Source: Clostridium sp. CAG:343
GTDB taxonomy: Bacteria; Bacillota; Clostridia; TANB77; CAG-508
Assembly: GCA_000431335.1 (NCBI GenBank)
Contig: FR888061.1
Span: 1 to 64,000, forward strand
Length of the DNA: 64,000 nucleotides
Direction: 5' to 3'
In this document: piece after piece, positions 55,351-64,000 of the stretch
Numbering within the stretch: the stretch's first letter is position 1
Layout of the letters: each line of letters starts with the position of its first letter
The notes under the pieces: model-generated
Told to the model about the DNA's origin: nothing
Database searches by the model: none
The model's input: the letters and a program-made list of their open reading frames with translations, nothing else
Made by a program: the position numbers and the translations under genes

Positions 55351-56715
55351 TTATTTTAATTTTTCTTCAATCAATTTTGCTATTTCTTTCGCTTTTTTTG
55401 TTATATATTCTTGGTCTTCGCCTTCTATCATTACTCTTACTAATGGCTCTGTTCCTGAAGGTCTAATTAATACTCTTCCATTACCAGCAAATTCTTTTTC
55501 TAACTTTTCAATTGCATTTTTAATATCTTTGTCTTTATCATAATCATATTTTTTGTTTGCATTTACTTTACTATTTATTAATACTTGTGGATACAATTTT
55601 ACTGTTTCTCCAAGTTCTGAAGCTTTTTTTCCTTCTTCTAATATTGATTTTATTAACATTAAAGATGTTAATATTCCATCTCCTGTTGGATTATAATCTA
55701 ATAAGATAACATGACCTGATTGTTCTCCTCCTAGATTAAATCCATCTTTTAACATTTCTTCTAGTACATATCTATCTCCAACTTGAGTTTGCAATAACTC
55801 TAACCCATTATCTCTGGCATATTTATTAAGTCCTAAATTACTCATAACAGTTGCTACTATTGTATCTTTGTTTAATTTTCCTTTTTTTCTTAAGCTTTGA
55901 GAAATAATAGCTAATAATTTATCTCCATCTATTTCATTTCCCTTTTCATCAACAGCTAAACATCTGTCTCCATCACCATCATAAGCAACCCCTAAACTTA
56001 ATTTGTTTTCAACAACAAATTTCTTTAGTCCTTCTAAATGAGTTGAACCACAATTATGATTAATATTTATTCCATCTGGATGATTATTAATAATTTTATA
56101 TTTTATTCCTAATGCTTTAAATACTTTTTCTGCAACCACTGAAGTAGCTCCGTTTGCTGTATCAAGACCAACAACAAAATCTTCTCTATTATATTTTGCA
56201 ATATCATCATCAAAGTTTTTCCTAAAGAAGTATACATATTCATCTAACATTTCTAATGCATATTCTGAAACTCCTATTTTATCATTAACAGCTGTCAATT
56301 CTTCTAGTTTTCCAGATTCCATAACTTCTTCTATTTCCTCTTCTAGGGAATCTGGTATTTTCATTCCCTTATTACTAAAATATTTTATTCCATTAAATTC
56401 ATATGTATTATGTGATGCTGAAATTACAACACTTGCATCTGCATTTAATTTTCTTGTTAAATATGCTACTGCTGGAGTTGGTATTACTCCTAATAATTTA
56501 ACATTTGCTCCATAGCTTAGAAATCCAGCTACCATAGCGCTTTCTATTAGTGTTCCAGATATACGAGTATCTCTTCCTATTAAAATTGTAGGTGTATGAT
56601 CTGTATGTTTTGATAATACATATGCACCTGCTTTTGCTACTTTGTATACTAGCTCTGGTGATAATTCTGTATTTGCAATTCTTCTGATTCCATCAGTTCC
56701 AAAATATTTTCTCAT
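55351..56715 (-). CDS. glmM: Phosphoglucosamine mutase
   Basis: GlmM makes glucosamine 1-phosphate for UDP-GlcNAc. The 454-aa protein starts MRKYFGTDGIRRIAN and has the phosphoserine loop VVISASHNTYEFNGIKYF, metal-binding YDGDGDRCLAVD, LGGEQSGHVILLDYN and the phosphate-binding RPSGTEPLVRVM. It is the last gene of the wzz-cpsD-cpsB-glmM run, linking precursor supply to the polysaccharide locus. Confidence 0.96.
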   Translation of the reverse strand: MRKYFGTDGIRRIANTELSPELVYKVAKAGAYVLSKHTDHTPTILIGRDTRISGTLIESAMVAGFLSYGANVKLLGVIPTPAVAYLTRKLNADASVVISASHNTYEFNGIKYFSNKGMKIPDSLEEEIEEVMESGKLEELTAVNDKIGVSEYALEMLDEYVYFFRKNFDDDIAKYNREDFVVGLDTANGATSVVAEKVFKALGIKYKIINNHPDGININHNCGSTHLEGLKKFVVENKLSLGVAYDGDGDRCLAVDEKGNEIDGDKLLAIISQSLRKKGKLNKDTIVATVMSNLGLNKYARDNGLELLQTQVGDRYVLEEMLKDGFNLGGEQSGHVILLDYNPTGDGILTSLMLIKSILEEGKKASELGETVKLYPQVLINSKVNANKKYDYDKDKDIKNAIEKLEKEFAGNGRVLIRPSGTEPLVRVMIEGEDQEYITKKAKEIAKLIEEKLK

Positions 56716-56747
56716 ATTTTTTACTTCCTTCCTAACCTAAAAATATT

Positions 56748-57569
56748 TTAATCTTTTCTTACTAAATTCATTAACATTGTTCTTAATGACTCGCCTTTTA
56801 ACATTGCAAGTTTTTCTTTAAAACTTAATTCTATTTTATGTGGTTCTTCTATATCTATTCTTTTATTTTGCAATACTAGTCTTGGATTTATAGTTGTTAA
56901 TTCCTTTAACTTTTCTTCTCCTATTAATTCGTTTATTTCCATTAAAATTTCTGGAATTTTAGGGTATATTGTATTTTGCCTATGCACATCTGAACCTAAC
57001 ATATGAATCATATTGTTTTCAAAGAATTTTTTTACTATTACTTGTGCTTTTTCTCCATATTGACCAATTATACTTCCATAATTAGCTTGCATTAAAACTC
57101 CTTTTTGTATTAAGTCATATATTAATTCTGGATCTTGTTGTACAAAACTGTATCTTTCAGGATGCGCTAGTATTGGTACTATTTTATATTGTTGCATTTC
57201 ATAAATAATATCATATAAATTAAGTGGTTCTGCATTTAAAGGCATTTCGAATAATACATAACTTGTATTATTCATCGTAGTTGCTTTGCCTTCTTCTAAT
57301 AATTTTATAATATTTTCCGACATATATATTTCATTTCCTAAATATAGTTTTATATCTATATTTTTTGCTTCTAAATTTTCACGTATAGCATCAAGCCATA
57401 CTTCTCTTTCTGGTGAATTTGTTTCATAATATCCTTCCATATAGTGTGATGTTAATACTATTGAATCAAATCCTACACTTTTTGCTTCTTTTATTAAATT
57501 AAATGTTTCTTCTATACTTTTTGAACCATCATCTATGTTTGGTAGTATATGTGTGTGTATGTCTATCAT
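56748..57569 (-). CDS. Tyrosine-protein phosphatase CpsB/CapC type (PHP fold)
   Basis: The 273-aa PHP-domain enzyme dephosphorylates the capsule BY-kinase. MIDIHTHILPNIDDGSKSIE and LTSHYMEGYY carry the first metal His residues; LAHPERYSFVQ and MLGSDVHRQNTIYP the later ones. It lies directly downstream of the kinase, the usual module for control of chain length and export. Confidence 0.92.
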   Translation of the reverse strand: MIDIHTHILPNIDDGSKSIEETFNLIKEAKSVGFDSIVLTSHYMEGYYETNSPEREVWLDAIRENLEAKNIDIKLYLGNEIYMSENIIKLLEEGKATTMNNTSYVLFEMPLNAEPLNLYDIIYEMQQYKIVPILAHPERYSFVQQDPELIYDLIQKGVLMQANYGSIIGQYGEKAQVIVKKFFENNMIHMLGSDVHRQNTIYPKIPEILMEINELIGEEKLKELTTINPRLVLQNKRIDIEEPHKIELSFKEKLAMLKGESLRTMLMNLVRKD

Positions 57570-57592
57570 TTATAGCTTTCTCCTTTTGTTTT

Positions 57593-58564
57593 TTAATTTA
57601 GTTTCTTTTTTTCCTCATCTAGATATTTGTTTATTTCATTTAATATCTCATTTGTTTTTTCTATTGATATTTCCTCTTTACTATTTACTATTATTTCTTT
57701 GTTTAGTGTTTCTTGTTTTGTTCTATTATCAACTTCTTCTTTCTGTCCATTTTCTACTCTTTTATTTTTACTAACTGTAGAATTTTCTTTTAATAAATCT
57801 GATGTTCTATTATATATTGGTTTTTCATTTCTTTGGGTTTGAGTTCTTTTGGAAGTTTTTGTATGCCTAGTTGATGTTGAACCATAATAATAACTTTGTT
57901 CATATTTTTTAGCTGACATTGGTATCTTATTTAATACTATTCCAGAAATTTTTCCTCCAACATTTTGAATATTATTTATTACCTTTTTTAAATCTTCTTT
58001 TTTAGTCTGTTTATTTGCAGTAACTATTATTGTAGAATCTACTAATCTTGTAAGTATTAATGAATCTGTTACTAATTGACTAGGTGTTCCGTCTATTATT
58101 ATTACATCGCACATATCTTTTAATTGTTCTAATAAATTTACCATTTGTGGTGCAATTAATAATTCAGATGGATTTGGTGGTATATTTCCTGCTGAAATTA
58201 AATATAAATTATCAATTTCTGTTTCTTGAATATAATTTGTTAAATCATCACTTGCTTCTTCATTATCAATTATTCCTGATAAGTAATTGGATAATCCAGG
58301 TCTTGGTGATACTCCAAAAATTGTATATTGTCTTCCTTTTCTCATGTCTGCATCTATTAATACAACTCTTTTTCCAGCTTGTGCAAATGTTACTGCTAAG
58401 TTTGATGAAACCCAACTTTTTCCTTCTCCTGGCAAAGTTGATGTCACTAATATTGTTTTTAATTTTCCCTTTGTACTCATGAATTGTATATTAGTTCTTA
58501 ATGTCTTAAATATTTCTGAAATAGGAGATTTTGGATCTTGGTGTGTTATTACTTCTTTTCTCAT
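57593..58564 (-). CDS. Capsular tyrosine kinase CpsD/CapB type
   Basis: The 323-aa BY-kinase has Walker A TSTLPGEGKSWVSSN, Walker A' VVLIDADMRKG and Walker B VIIIDGTPSQLV. A Tyr-containing stretch EQSYYYGSTSTRHTK is the probable autophosphorylation cluster. Unusually, about 100 more charged residues follow this cluster, ending in a helix (EKTNEILNEINKYLDEEKKK). It overlaps the membrane adaptor gene by one base. Confidence 0.92.
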   Translation of the reverse strand: MRKEVITHQDPKSPISEIFKTLRTNIQFMSTKGKLKTILVTSTLPGEGKSWVSSNLAVTFAQAGKRVVLIDADMRKGRQYTIFGVSPRPGLSNYLSGIIDNEEASDDLTNYIQETEIDNLYLISAGNIPPNPSELLIAPQMVNLLEQLKDMCDVIIIDGTPSQLVTDSLILTRLVDSTIIVTANKQTKKEDLKKVINNIQNVGGKISGIVLNKIPMSAKKYEQSYYYGSTSTRHTKTSKRTQTQRNEKPIYNRTSDLLKENSTVSKNKRVENGQKEEVDNRTKQETLNKEIIVNSKEEISIEKTNEILNEINKYLDEEKKKLN

Positions 58565-59286
58565 TATCTTTTACCTCCATTTCTTCTTTGTGGCTCTGCA
58601 TTATATATTGGAATTGAAGCTATTACTGGTAATTTAAATTCCTTTTCTATCTCTTCTGCAGTTTTTACTGTTGTATCTAACATATTTGATACTAATACAT
58701 AAATTATTGATACAACTGCACCTATAAATGCAAATATTATTATATCTTTTTTATGATTTATATTTGATGGAGTATATGATATTTCGGCTTTATCTACAAC
58801 TTGTACATTTTCTATGCTATATATTTCTTTTACTTTTTCTGTAAATACTTTTGCTATTTCATTTGCTATTTTTACAGAATTTACTGGCTCTTTTGTTGTT
58901 ACTGTTATTTTAATTATTTCTGTATCTTTTACAGAACTTACCGTTACATTATTTTTTAATTCATCTTCGCTTATTGTTGTTCCTAAATTTAAATTTGTTA
59001 TTACTTGTCTTATTATATTTTTACTTTTTACTAGTTCGCTGTATGTTGATACTAATTTTGAATTTACTGTTATGTCTGTTGCTGTTGATGTTGTTATTGT
59101 ATTTGAATTTGATTGATTGTTGTTTTGTGATGCTAATATTAGTGTTGTTTCTGCACTATATAGTGGTACTTTAAATCCTACTGTATATATTACTCCAATT
59201 CCCATAAATATTAGTATTATTAATATTATTTGTAATTTCTTAGTCCAAAATATCTTTAATAGTTCTTTTAAATCTATTTCTTCCAT
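58564..59286 (-). CDS. Wzz/CapA-type chain-length and kinase-activator membrane protein
   Basis: The 240-aa protein has two membrane helices (~16-36 LQIILIILIFMGIGVIYTVG; ~175-195 IIIFAFIGAVVSIIYVLV) flanking an extracellular Wzz domain with VVDKAEISYTPSNINHKKD, and a short cytoplasmic tail that activates the kinase. First gene of its operon, with promoter just upstream. Confidence 0.9.
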   Translation of the reverse strand: MEEIDLKELLKIFWTKKLQIILIILIFMGIGVIYTVGFKVPLYSAETTLILASQNNNQSNSNTITTSTATDITVNSKLVSTYSELVKSKNIIRQVITNLNLGTTISEDELKNNVTVSSVKDTEIIKITVTTKEPVNSVKIANEIAKVFTEKVKEIYSIENVQVVDKAEISYTPSNINHKKDIIIFAFIGAVVSIIYVLVSNMLDTTVKTAEEIEKEFKLPVIASIPIYNAEPQRRNGGKR

Positions 59287-59352
59287 TTTTCCTCCCCTTT
59301 TATTCTGTTTGTTTTTTCTTTTGTTTTATTTTCTTCTTTTTTGCACTTCTAT

Positions 59353-59381
59353 AGTATACATTTAAGTTACTTTTTTTGCAA
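59353..59381 (-). promoter_or_regulatory. Promoter of wzz-cpsD-cpsB-glmM
   Basis: On the minus strand TTGCAA (59376-59381), 17 bases, TATACT (59353-59358), ~70 bases upstream of the first start codon. Confidence 0.65.
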
Positions 59382-59405
59382 GATTTTTATTGTATTTTTG
59401 TCAAA

Positions 59406-59434
59406 AATTCAAGATATTTTCTAGACATCTTGAT
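59406..59434 (-). terminator. Terminator after the UDP-glucose dehydrogenase gene
   Basis: TCAAGAT and ATCTTGA form the stem with an 11-15 base loop, followed by ATTTTTG on the minus strand. Confidence 0.55.
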
Positions 59435-59479
59435 TTTGAATTTATTTACTATTACACCAATTACTAAGATATCTATTTC

Positions 59480-60652
59480 TTAATCTCTACTATATAAATC
59501 ACGTGTATATACTTTTTCTCTAACTTCAAATAATTGGTCTTCATAACGGTTAGCTATAATTACATCTGCTTTTTCCGCAAATTTTTTAAATTCTTTTATA
59601 ACTTTACATCCATCAAATTCTTCATCCTTCAATGTTGGTTCATAAATAATAATTTTAGTATTTTTCTCTTTTAATCTTGAAATTACTCCTTGAATTGCAC
59701 TAAATCTAAAATTATCTGAATCTGCCTTCATAGTTAATCTATATATACCTACTACTTTTGGTGATTTTTTCATAACCATATCAGCTATATGTTTTTTTCG
59801 AGTTTCATTTGATCTAACAATAGCTCTAATTAGGTTTTGAGGTACATCATCAAAATTTGCTAATAATTGTTTTGTGTCTTTTGGTAAACAATATCCTCCA
59901 TATCCAAAAGATGGATTGTTGTAATGTGTTCCTATTCTAGGATCTAAACATACTCCTTCTATAATATCTTTTGTATTTAAACCTTTTATTTCAGCATAAG
60001 TATCAAGTTCATTAAAATAAGATACTCTTAATGCTAAATATGTGTTTGCGAATAATTTAACTGCTTCCGCTTCTGTTGAATTCATGTATTTTGTTTCAAC
60101 ATTTTCTTTTAATGCTCCATCTTTTAACAAATTCGCAAATTCTATTGCTCTTTCTGACTTTTCTCCAACTATTATTCTTGATGGATATAAATTGTCATAT
60201 AAAGCTTTACCTTCTCTTAAAAATTCTGGTGAAAACATTATATTTGTTATTCCATATTTTTTCTTTATTGACTCTACATATCCTACTGGTATAGTAGATT
60301 TTATTACCATTGTTGTGTCTAGGTTCATTGAAATTACTTTTTCGATTATGTCCTCAACTGAACTTGTATCGAAATATTTTGTTTCATCATTATAATTTGT
60401 TGGTGTTGATATTATTATAAATTTTGCACCTTCAAATGCTTCTTTGTAGTCTAATGTTGCTTTTAAGTCTAATTTTTTGTTTGCAAGAAAGTCTTCTATT
60501 TCTTTATCTCTAATTGGTGACTTTCCTGCATTTATCATGTCTACTTTTTCTTTTATTACATCTAATGCAATTACTTCATTTCTTTGGGCTAATAAACATG
60601 CTATTGATAGCCCTACATATCCTGTTCCTGCTACTGCTACCTTCATTTTCAT
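59480..60652 (-). CDS. ugd: UDP-glucose 6-dehydrogenase / nucleotide-sugar dehydrogenase
   Basis: Oxidises a UDP-sugar (probably UDP-glucose to UDP-glucuronate) for capsule. The 390-aa protein has Rossmann motif [52 protein letters not shown], the catalytic Cys in [17 protein letters not shown], and a C-terminal [19 protein letters not shown]. The start follows AAAGGA. Co-directional with the flippase and polymerase genes upstream. Confidence 0.92.
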   Translation of the reverse strand: MKMKVAVAGTGYVGLSIACLLAQRNEVIALDVIKEKVDMINAGKSPIRDKEIEDFLANKKLDLKATLDYKEAFEGAKFIIISTPTNYNDETKYFDTSSVEDIIEKVISMNLDTTMVIKSTIPVGYVESIKKKYGITNIMFSPEFLREGKALYDNLYPSRIIVGEKSERAIEFANLLKDGALKENVETKYMNSTEAEAVKLFANTYLALRVSYFNELDTYAEIKGLNTKDIIEGVCLDPRIGTHYNNPSFGYGGYCLPKDTKQLLANFDDVPQNLIRAIVRSNETRKKHIADMVMKKSPKVVGIYRLTMKADSDNFRFSAIQGVISRLKEKNTKIIIYEPTLKDEEFDGCKVIKEFKKFAEKADVIIANRYEDQLFEVREKVYTRDLYSRD

Positions 60653-60684
60653 TTTTTCCTTTCAATTTATTCTTCATATATAGA

Positions 60685-61998
60685 TTAAGAATTATCTCTT
60701 AAATTTATTAATTCTTTTATATTCTTTTTATAATAATATATAAGAATCGGTATAACTATCCAAACCGACAAACTTGTTGCAAGAGGTAATCCCACATACC
60801 CAAGCCTTCTAAACAACATAAGATTTAATAATGTATTTATGGCTACTGAAATAATACTAATTCCTATTACAAATCTACCTTTTTCTAGACAATATAAGGC
60901 TTTAATATACAAATCTCTTATGGATATTCCAGTAACTCCAATTACGTACATTTGTAAACATATTGATGTCTTATTAAGTGAATCCAAATCAAATGCTCCC
61001 CTATAATACACAATCTTTACTATATTTACAGAGAAGGTAATAAAAAATATGGTTATCGGAATATAAATTATTAATATAATTAATAAAGATTTTTTTATTA
61101 TCTTTTTAAAATTTATAAAATCCCTTTCTACAATCTTTTTAGATATTTTGGGGAATAATACGGTTAAAAAACCTGCTGCAATTATCAAAGTAACCGTTTT
61201 AATATTAGTTGCATAACTCAACGTAGATACAATACCTGTACCACTATTTGAAGCAAATATTTTATCTATCATCGAATTTATATCTGTAATTACACTACTA
61301 AAAAAGATTGGTATCAAAATTTTTGAAAAAAGCCTAATCTCTTCTTTTTTTAATACTAATTGATACTTTAAATTCTTTTTAATACATAAAAAAACTAATA
61401 TTACTAAATATATAAAGTTAGCTAATAAATAACCATATGAAAGCCAATTACAATCAATATAAAAAGCTATTAATATTGTAATAATTTCTATAATATTGAC
61501 TGTTAAATATGCTACCTGTGAAATAACATATGAATTTTTGCATCTTAAATATTCTGATAAAATGTTCGCAACTACTAAAAAAATAGTTCCAATTGTAATA
61601 GGTATCAAAAAGTTTATTGTATATGTAATTTGTTCACTGTTGAATCCAGGTGCAAAAATCTTTATAATATTTTTTTCAAAAACTACCATAATAGCAAAAA
61701 TAACAACTAAAATAACTAATATAAAATTTAGAAAAGTATTTGTATATTCATTTTCTCTCTTATACTTTTCGGATATATAATATCCTTTTGTAAAAGCTTG
61801 ATATGAATATAATACCATTCCAACAATTATCATTGAAATTGAAATTGCCATTTGATATGCATCAGATATAACCGAAGTCCCATAATATTTGGCTAAAAAT
61901 ATATTTTTTATGAATCCTAAAAATTTAGCAACAAACATCAACAAAATAACTATAACTGTAGTTTTATAATTAAATATTTTTTTTAACAATTCTTTCAC
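60685..61998 (-). CDS. MurJ/Wzx-like lipid-linked oligosaccharide flippase
   Basis: The 437-aa protein has about 12-14 membrane helices, with KFLGFIKNIFLAKYYGTSVISDAYQ-type N-terminus as in MVN/MurJ proteins (AKFLGFIKNIFLAKYYG). The capsule-locus context suggests a Wzx role rather than lipid II flipping. The preferred start is a GTG at 61998, seven bases after AAAAGGAG; an ATG at 62016 precedes the ribosome site. The start overlaps the end of the polymerase gene. Confidence 0.82.
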   Translation of the reverse strand: MKELLKKIFNYKTTVIVILLMFVAKFLGFIKNIFLAKYYGTSVISDAYQMAISISMIIVGMVLYSYQAFTKGYYISEKYKRENEYTNTFLNFILVILVVIFAIMVVFEKNIIKIFAPGFNSEQITYTINFLIPITIGTIFLVVANILSEYLRCKNSYVISQVAYLTVNIIEIITILIAFYIDCNWLSYGYLLANFIYLVILVFLCIKKNLKYQLVLKKEEIRLFSKILIPIFFSSVITDINSMIDKIFASNSGTGIVSTLSYATNIKTVTLIIAAGFLTVLFPKISKKIVERDFINFKKIIKKSLLIILIIYIPITIFFITFSVNIVKIVYYRGAFDLDSLNKTSICLQMYVIGVTGISIRDLYIKALYCLEKGRFVIGISIISVAINTLLNLMLFRRLGYVGLPLATSLSVWIVIPILIYYYKKNIKELINLRDNS

Positions 61999-63286
61999 AT
62001 TTTCGCTCCTTTTCATTTCGTGGAATTACAAATTTCATTATCAAACACAATAATATAAATCCATGAGTTAACAGCACTGTAAAAAATGATGAACTCATAA
62101 ATATATATGAAACATTAACCATAATTGTTAATAAATAAAAGGGATTTATACCTTCAGCACAATAATCCAAAAAACGTAATAATACACAAATTAACATTGG
62201 CATTATAAACATTCCCATTGAACCTAAATTCATAAAAGCATCTGAAAACAACCCATTATTTGCTAACATTTCTGGTGTATTAAAGTAAACTGAGCTTATT
62301 ATTTTTTGGATTTGATCAGTATATGGAGATTCAAACCCTAATTTTCCCATAAATGATTGTCTAAATAAATCAATTTCATGATTTGAGAAAAAGTCAAAGT
62401 AATATTGATTTAAAAGAGCGGGTACAAAAAATAACCTTCTAACAAAATAATTATAAATATTAGCCGACTTTAAAAAATTAAATTCAATAAATCCTAAAAA
62501 ATTAATTGCAACCAATCCAGATAATATATAATATTTAATATTTCCACTTTTAAACAGGTCCACATCTTTTTTATTATATAAAAATTTTACTATCCCATAT
62601 GCAATAATTATCGAAAACAAAGTTGATTTACTTCCATCAGCGCAAAAAGCCATTAATTGAATCATTGCAGATAACATATATGCAACCCTTTTTTTATTAT
62701 TAAATAAATAAATAAATAATAATGGATTAATAACTTTAAATGCTGCAAATAAATATGCTAAAACCAAAGGAACCCTTGCATTAAAATAGTTATTTCTTAA
62801 ATCATAGACATTATCAAATTTTAAATTAATTCCAGTATACTTAAATAAAATTATTCCCACTATTATAAATTCAATCAATATCAAAACATACATACTTATT
62901 AAACTATTTTTTGTTTTAGCTTTATTCGCTTTAAAGTGGAATTTGTTAAAATAATTTATAAATAATATCATTATAATCCAATATAATACTTGTAAAAGCA
63001 AATATTTTTCACTAATAGGCATAAATATATATGTAATAATTGATGGAATAAAATTTACCAATACTAAAACATATACAACTAACTTGCTATAATTATCTGT
63101 TGTCTGCTTTACTACAAAAATAAATGCTACGGTTAACAATGTAATACCTATCACGCATGACATAATTGTCATTTTATTTTCAAATCCATAATATCCATAG
63201 ACATCTGTCAAATATTTATCAAAACAATAAAATAGCATGTATATATATGTAATATATAAAATAAAATACTTCGTTATTTTTTTCAT
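61970..63286 (-). CDS. Wzy-like polysaccharide polymerase (multi-pass membrane)
   Basis: The 438-aa protein has ~11 membrane helices with a larger extracellular loop (~285-350, LFRQSFMGKLGFESPYTDQI), the plan of O-antigen/capsule polymerases, which share little sequence. The position between an acetyltransferase-like gene and a flippase gene supports the role. It overlaps both neighbours. Confidence 0.7.
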   Translation of the reverse strand: MKKITKYFILYITYIYMLFYCFDKYLTDVYGYYGFENKMTIMSCVIGITLLTVAFIFVVKQTTDNYSKLVVYVLVLVNFIPSIITYIFMPISEKYLLLQVLYWIIMILFINYFNKFHFKANKAKTKNSLISMYVLILIEFIIVGIILFKYTGINLKFDNVYDLRNNYFNARVPLVLAYLFAAFKVINPLLFIYLFNNKKRVAYMLSAMIQLMAFCADGSKSTLFSIIIAYGIVKFLYNKKDVDLFKSGNIKYYILSGLVAINFLGFIEFNFLKSANIYNYFVRRLFFVPALLNQYYFDFFSNHEIDLFRQSFMGKLGFESPYTDQIQKIISSVYFNTPEMLANNGLFSDAFMNLGSMGMFIMPMLICVLLRFLDYCAEGINPFYLLTIMVNVSYIFMSSSFFTVLLTHGFILLCLIMKFVIPRNEKERKCERIVKKNI

Positions 63287-64000
63287 GATTTTACACCTTT
63301 TCTTATTATTTGTTTATACAAACAGTAATTTTTCTTTTGTATATATTCCTTACCATCTTCGTACACACTTAACGCTTCAAACAGATAAATATCCAAGAAA
63401 TTAATTTTAGCATAATTTTTTTTATTAGTACAATACTTAAATAGCTTTCTAAATTTCTTTTTGTTATTTTGAAATCTTGGATTTCTATCTACAATTTCTT
63501 TTTCATACAAATGATTATTTTCATCAAAAATTTTAACTTTTTTCTTTAAAGTGTATATATTTTTATAACAAGATAATATATTTCTCAATTCATAGGTTAT
63601 ACAATGAAACAATGTTATTTTATGAGGCTTTTTTCCCAATCCTAATAGTAGTATTTTTGCTCCTCTTTTTATAGATTTATAATATGGAGAATTTTCATCA
63701 AAATAATAATAACTATCAATATGTGATAATAACAAATCATTTGAACTTTTCCCAATTCCAATCATTGAAAAATTTGTATCTAAACTTCTAATTATATTAT
63801 ATTTAGTTCTAAAGACTTCCGATAAAACCCCTGCACATGAGTTATCATTATAATGAAATTCATTTTTATTTTCAGAAAATGCAGGCATCAAAATTGTACC
63901 ATTATCACCAATTATTTCATATATTGTATCAATTACGTCTTCTGGTTTTCCCTTAAATCCTATAAATGCTCTCCATGCGGAATGCACAATAACAATGTCA
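63283..64000 (-). CDS. AAC(3)-family N-acetyltransferase-like protein (5' end outside window)
   Basis: Open to the window edge. The visible ~238 residues include DIVIVHSAWRAFIGF, GTILMPAFSENKNEF, SLDTNFSMIGIGKSSNDLLL and ITLFHCITYELRN. These are features of the aminoglycoside 3-N-acetyltransferase fold, whose members in capsule clusters usually acetylate sugars rather than drugs. Its last bases overlap the polymerase start. Antibiotic resistance should not be assumed. Confidence 0.75.
   Translation of the reverse strand, partial: DIVIVHSAWRAFIGFKGKPEDVIDTIYEIIGDNGTILMPAFSENKNEFHYNDNSCAGVLSEVFRTKYNIIRSLDTNFSMIGIGKSSNDLLLSHIDSYYYFDENSPYYKSIKRGAKILLLGLGKKPHKITLFHCITYELRNILSCYKNIYTLKKKVKIFDENNHLYEKEIVDRNPRFQNNKKKFRKLFKYCTNKKNYAKINFLDIYLFEALSVYEDGKEYIQKKNYCLYKQIIRKGVKS

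Noticed and set aside
63283..64000. Aminoglycoside resistance gene
   Set aside because: AAC(3)-like folds in polysaccharide loci commonly act on sugars; context gives no support for resistance.
1..64000. CRISPR array, rRNA operon or replication origin
   Set aside because: No regularly spaced short repeats, no rRNA-like sequence and no DnaA-box cluster were noticed.

Overview
This window comes from an AT-rich, Gram-positive, anaerobic-type bacterium, most likely an uncultured gut member of the Clostridia. The evidence is the very low GC content, strong AGGAGG ribosome binding sites, short leaderless-looking intergenic gaps, and the gene set: asp23/amaP, remA, divergent-PAP2, spoIIP, rubrerythrin/PerR, fhs, rqcH and a CpsB/CpsD-type capsule locus. 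I cannot name a species. SpoIIP suggests sporulation, but it is the only sporulation gene seen.

Layout. 0-9.3 kb: small membrane or secreted proteins, a frameshifted cysE, uvrB, a P-loop kinase-like protein, an HD hydrolase, a polysaccharide deacetylase, smpB, fba and a DUF1540 mini-protein. 9.4-13.65 kb: a peroxiredoxin gene cut in two, just before its peroxidatic cysteine codon, by a ~3.6 kb element. The element carries a serine recombinase and a pilin-like protein with a C-type-lectin-like tail, and a 14-bp direct repeat lies at its two ends. 13.7-34.9 kb: housekeeping genes, nearly all on the minus strand (DnaB-like ATPase, rqcH, addA, fhs, xseAB, nusB, asp23 cluster, fmt, def, priA, gmk, rpoZ, remA, yicC, rsmE). 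35-44.5 kb: rubrerythrin/PerR, tRNA-Leu, a large orphan protein, a second deacetylase, metG, a Ca-type P-ATPase and tRNA-Glu. 44.56-45.03 kb: a long perfect-hairpin MITE-like repeat, with related end fragments at 1-45 and 51.2 kb. 45.1-51.2 kb: plus-strand genes including lexA and a heterodimeric ABC exporter. 51.3-64 kb: thioesterase, pgi, spoIIP, glmM and a capsule/exopolysaccharide locus that runs off the right edge.

The most striking observation concerns decoding. Eight otherwise intact genes (cysE, the serine recombinase, the pilin-like gene, addA, priA twice, a polysaccharide deacetylase, an ABC exporter subunit and spoIIP) each need a +1 frameshift. All nine sites have the same form: an in-frame CGG codon directly followed by a base that makes GGN in the +1 frame. 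Skipping the C restores the conserved glycine and the rest of the protein. The genes lie on both strands, and the extra C is always on the coding strand and always in codon phase. By eye I find only one in-frame CGG elsewhere in a credible gene (a small WG-repeat gene that looks acquired), against roughly 70 out-of-frame CGG trinucleotides inside genes. The simplest reading is that CGG has no cognate tRNA (or a special one) in this organism, and that ribosomes skip the C and read GGN as Gly.

The mobile element uses the same rule. Its recombinase has CGG as codon 5, so it should be made efficiently only in hosts that decode CGG this way. Its pilin-like protein ends in a GC-rich segment dominated by NNC codons that resembles the variable region of a diversity-generating retroelement target, although no reverse transcriptase is present in the window.
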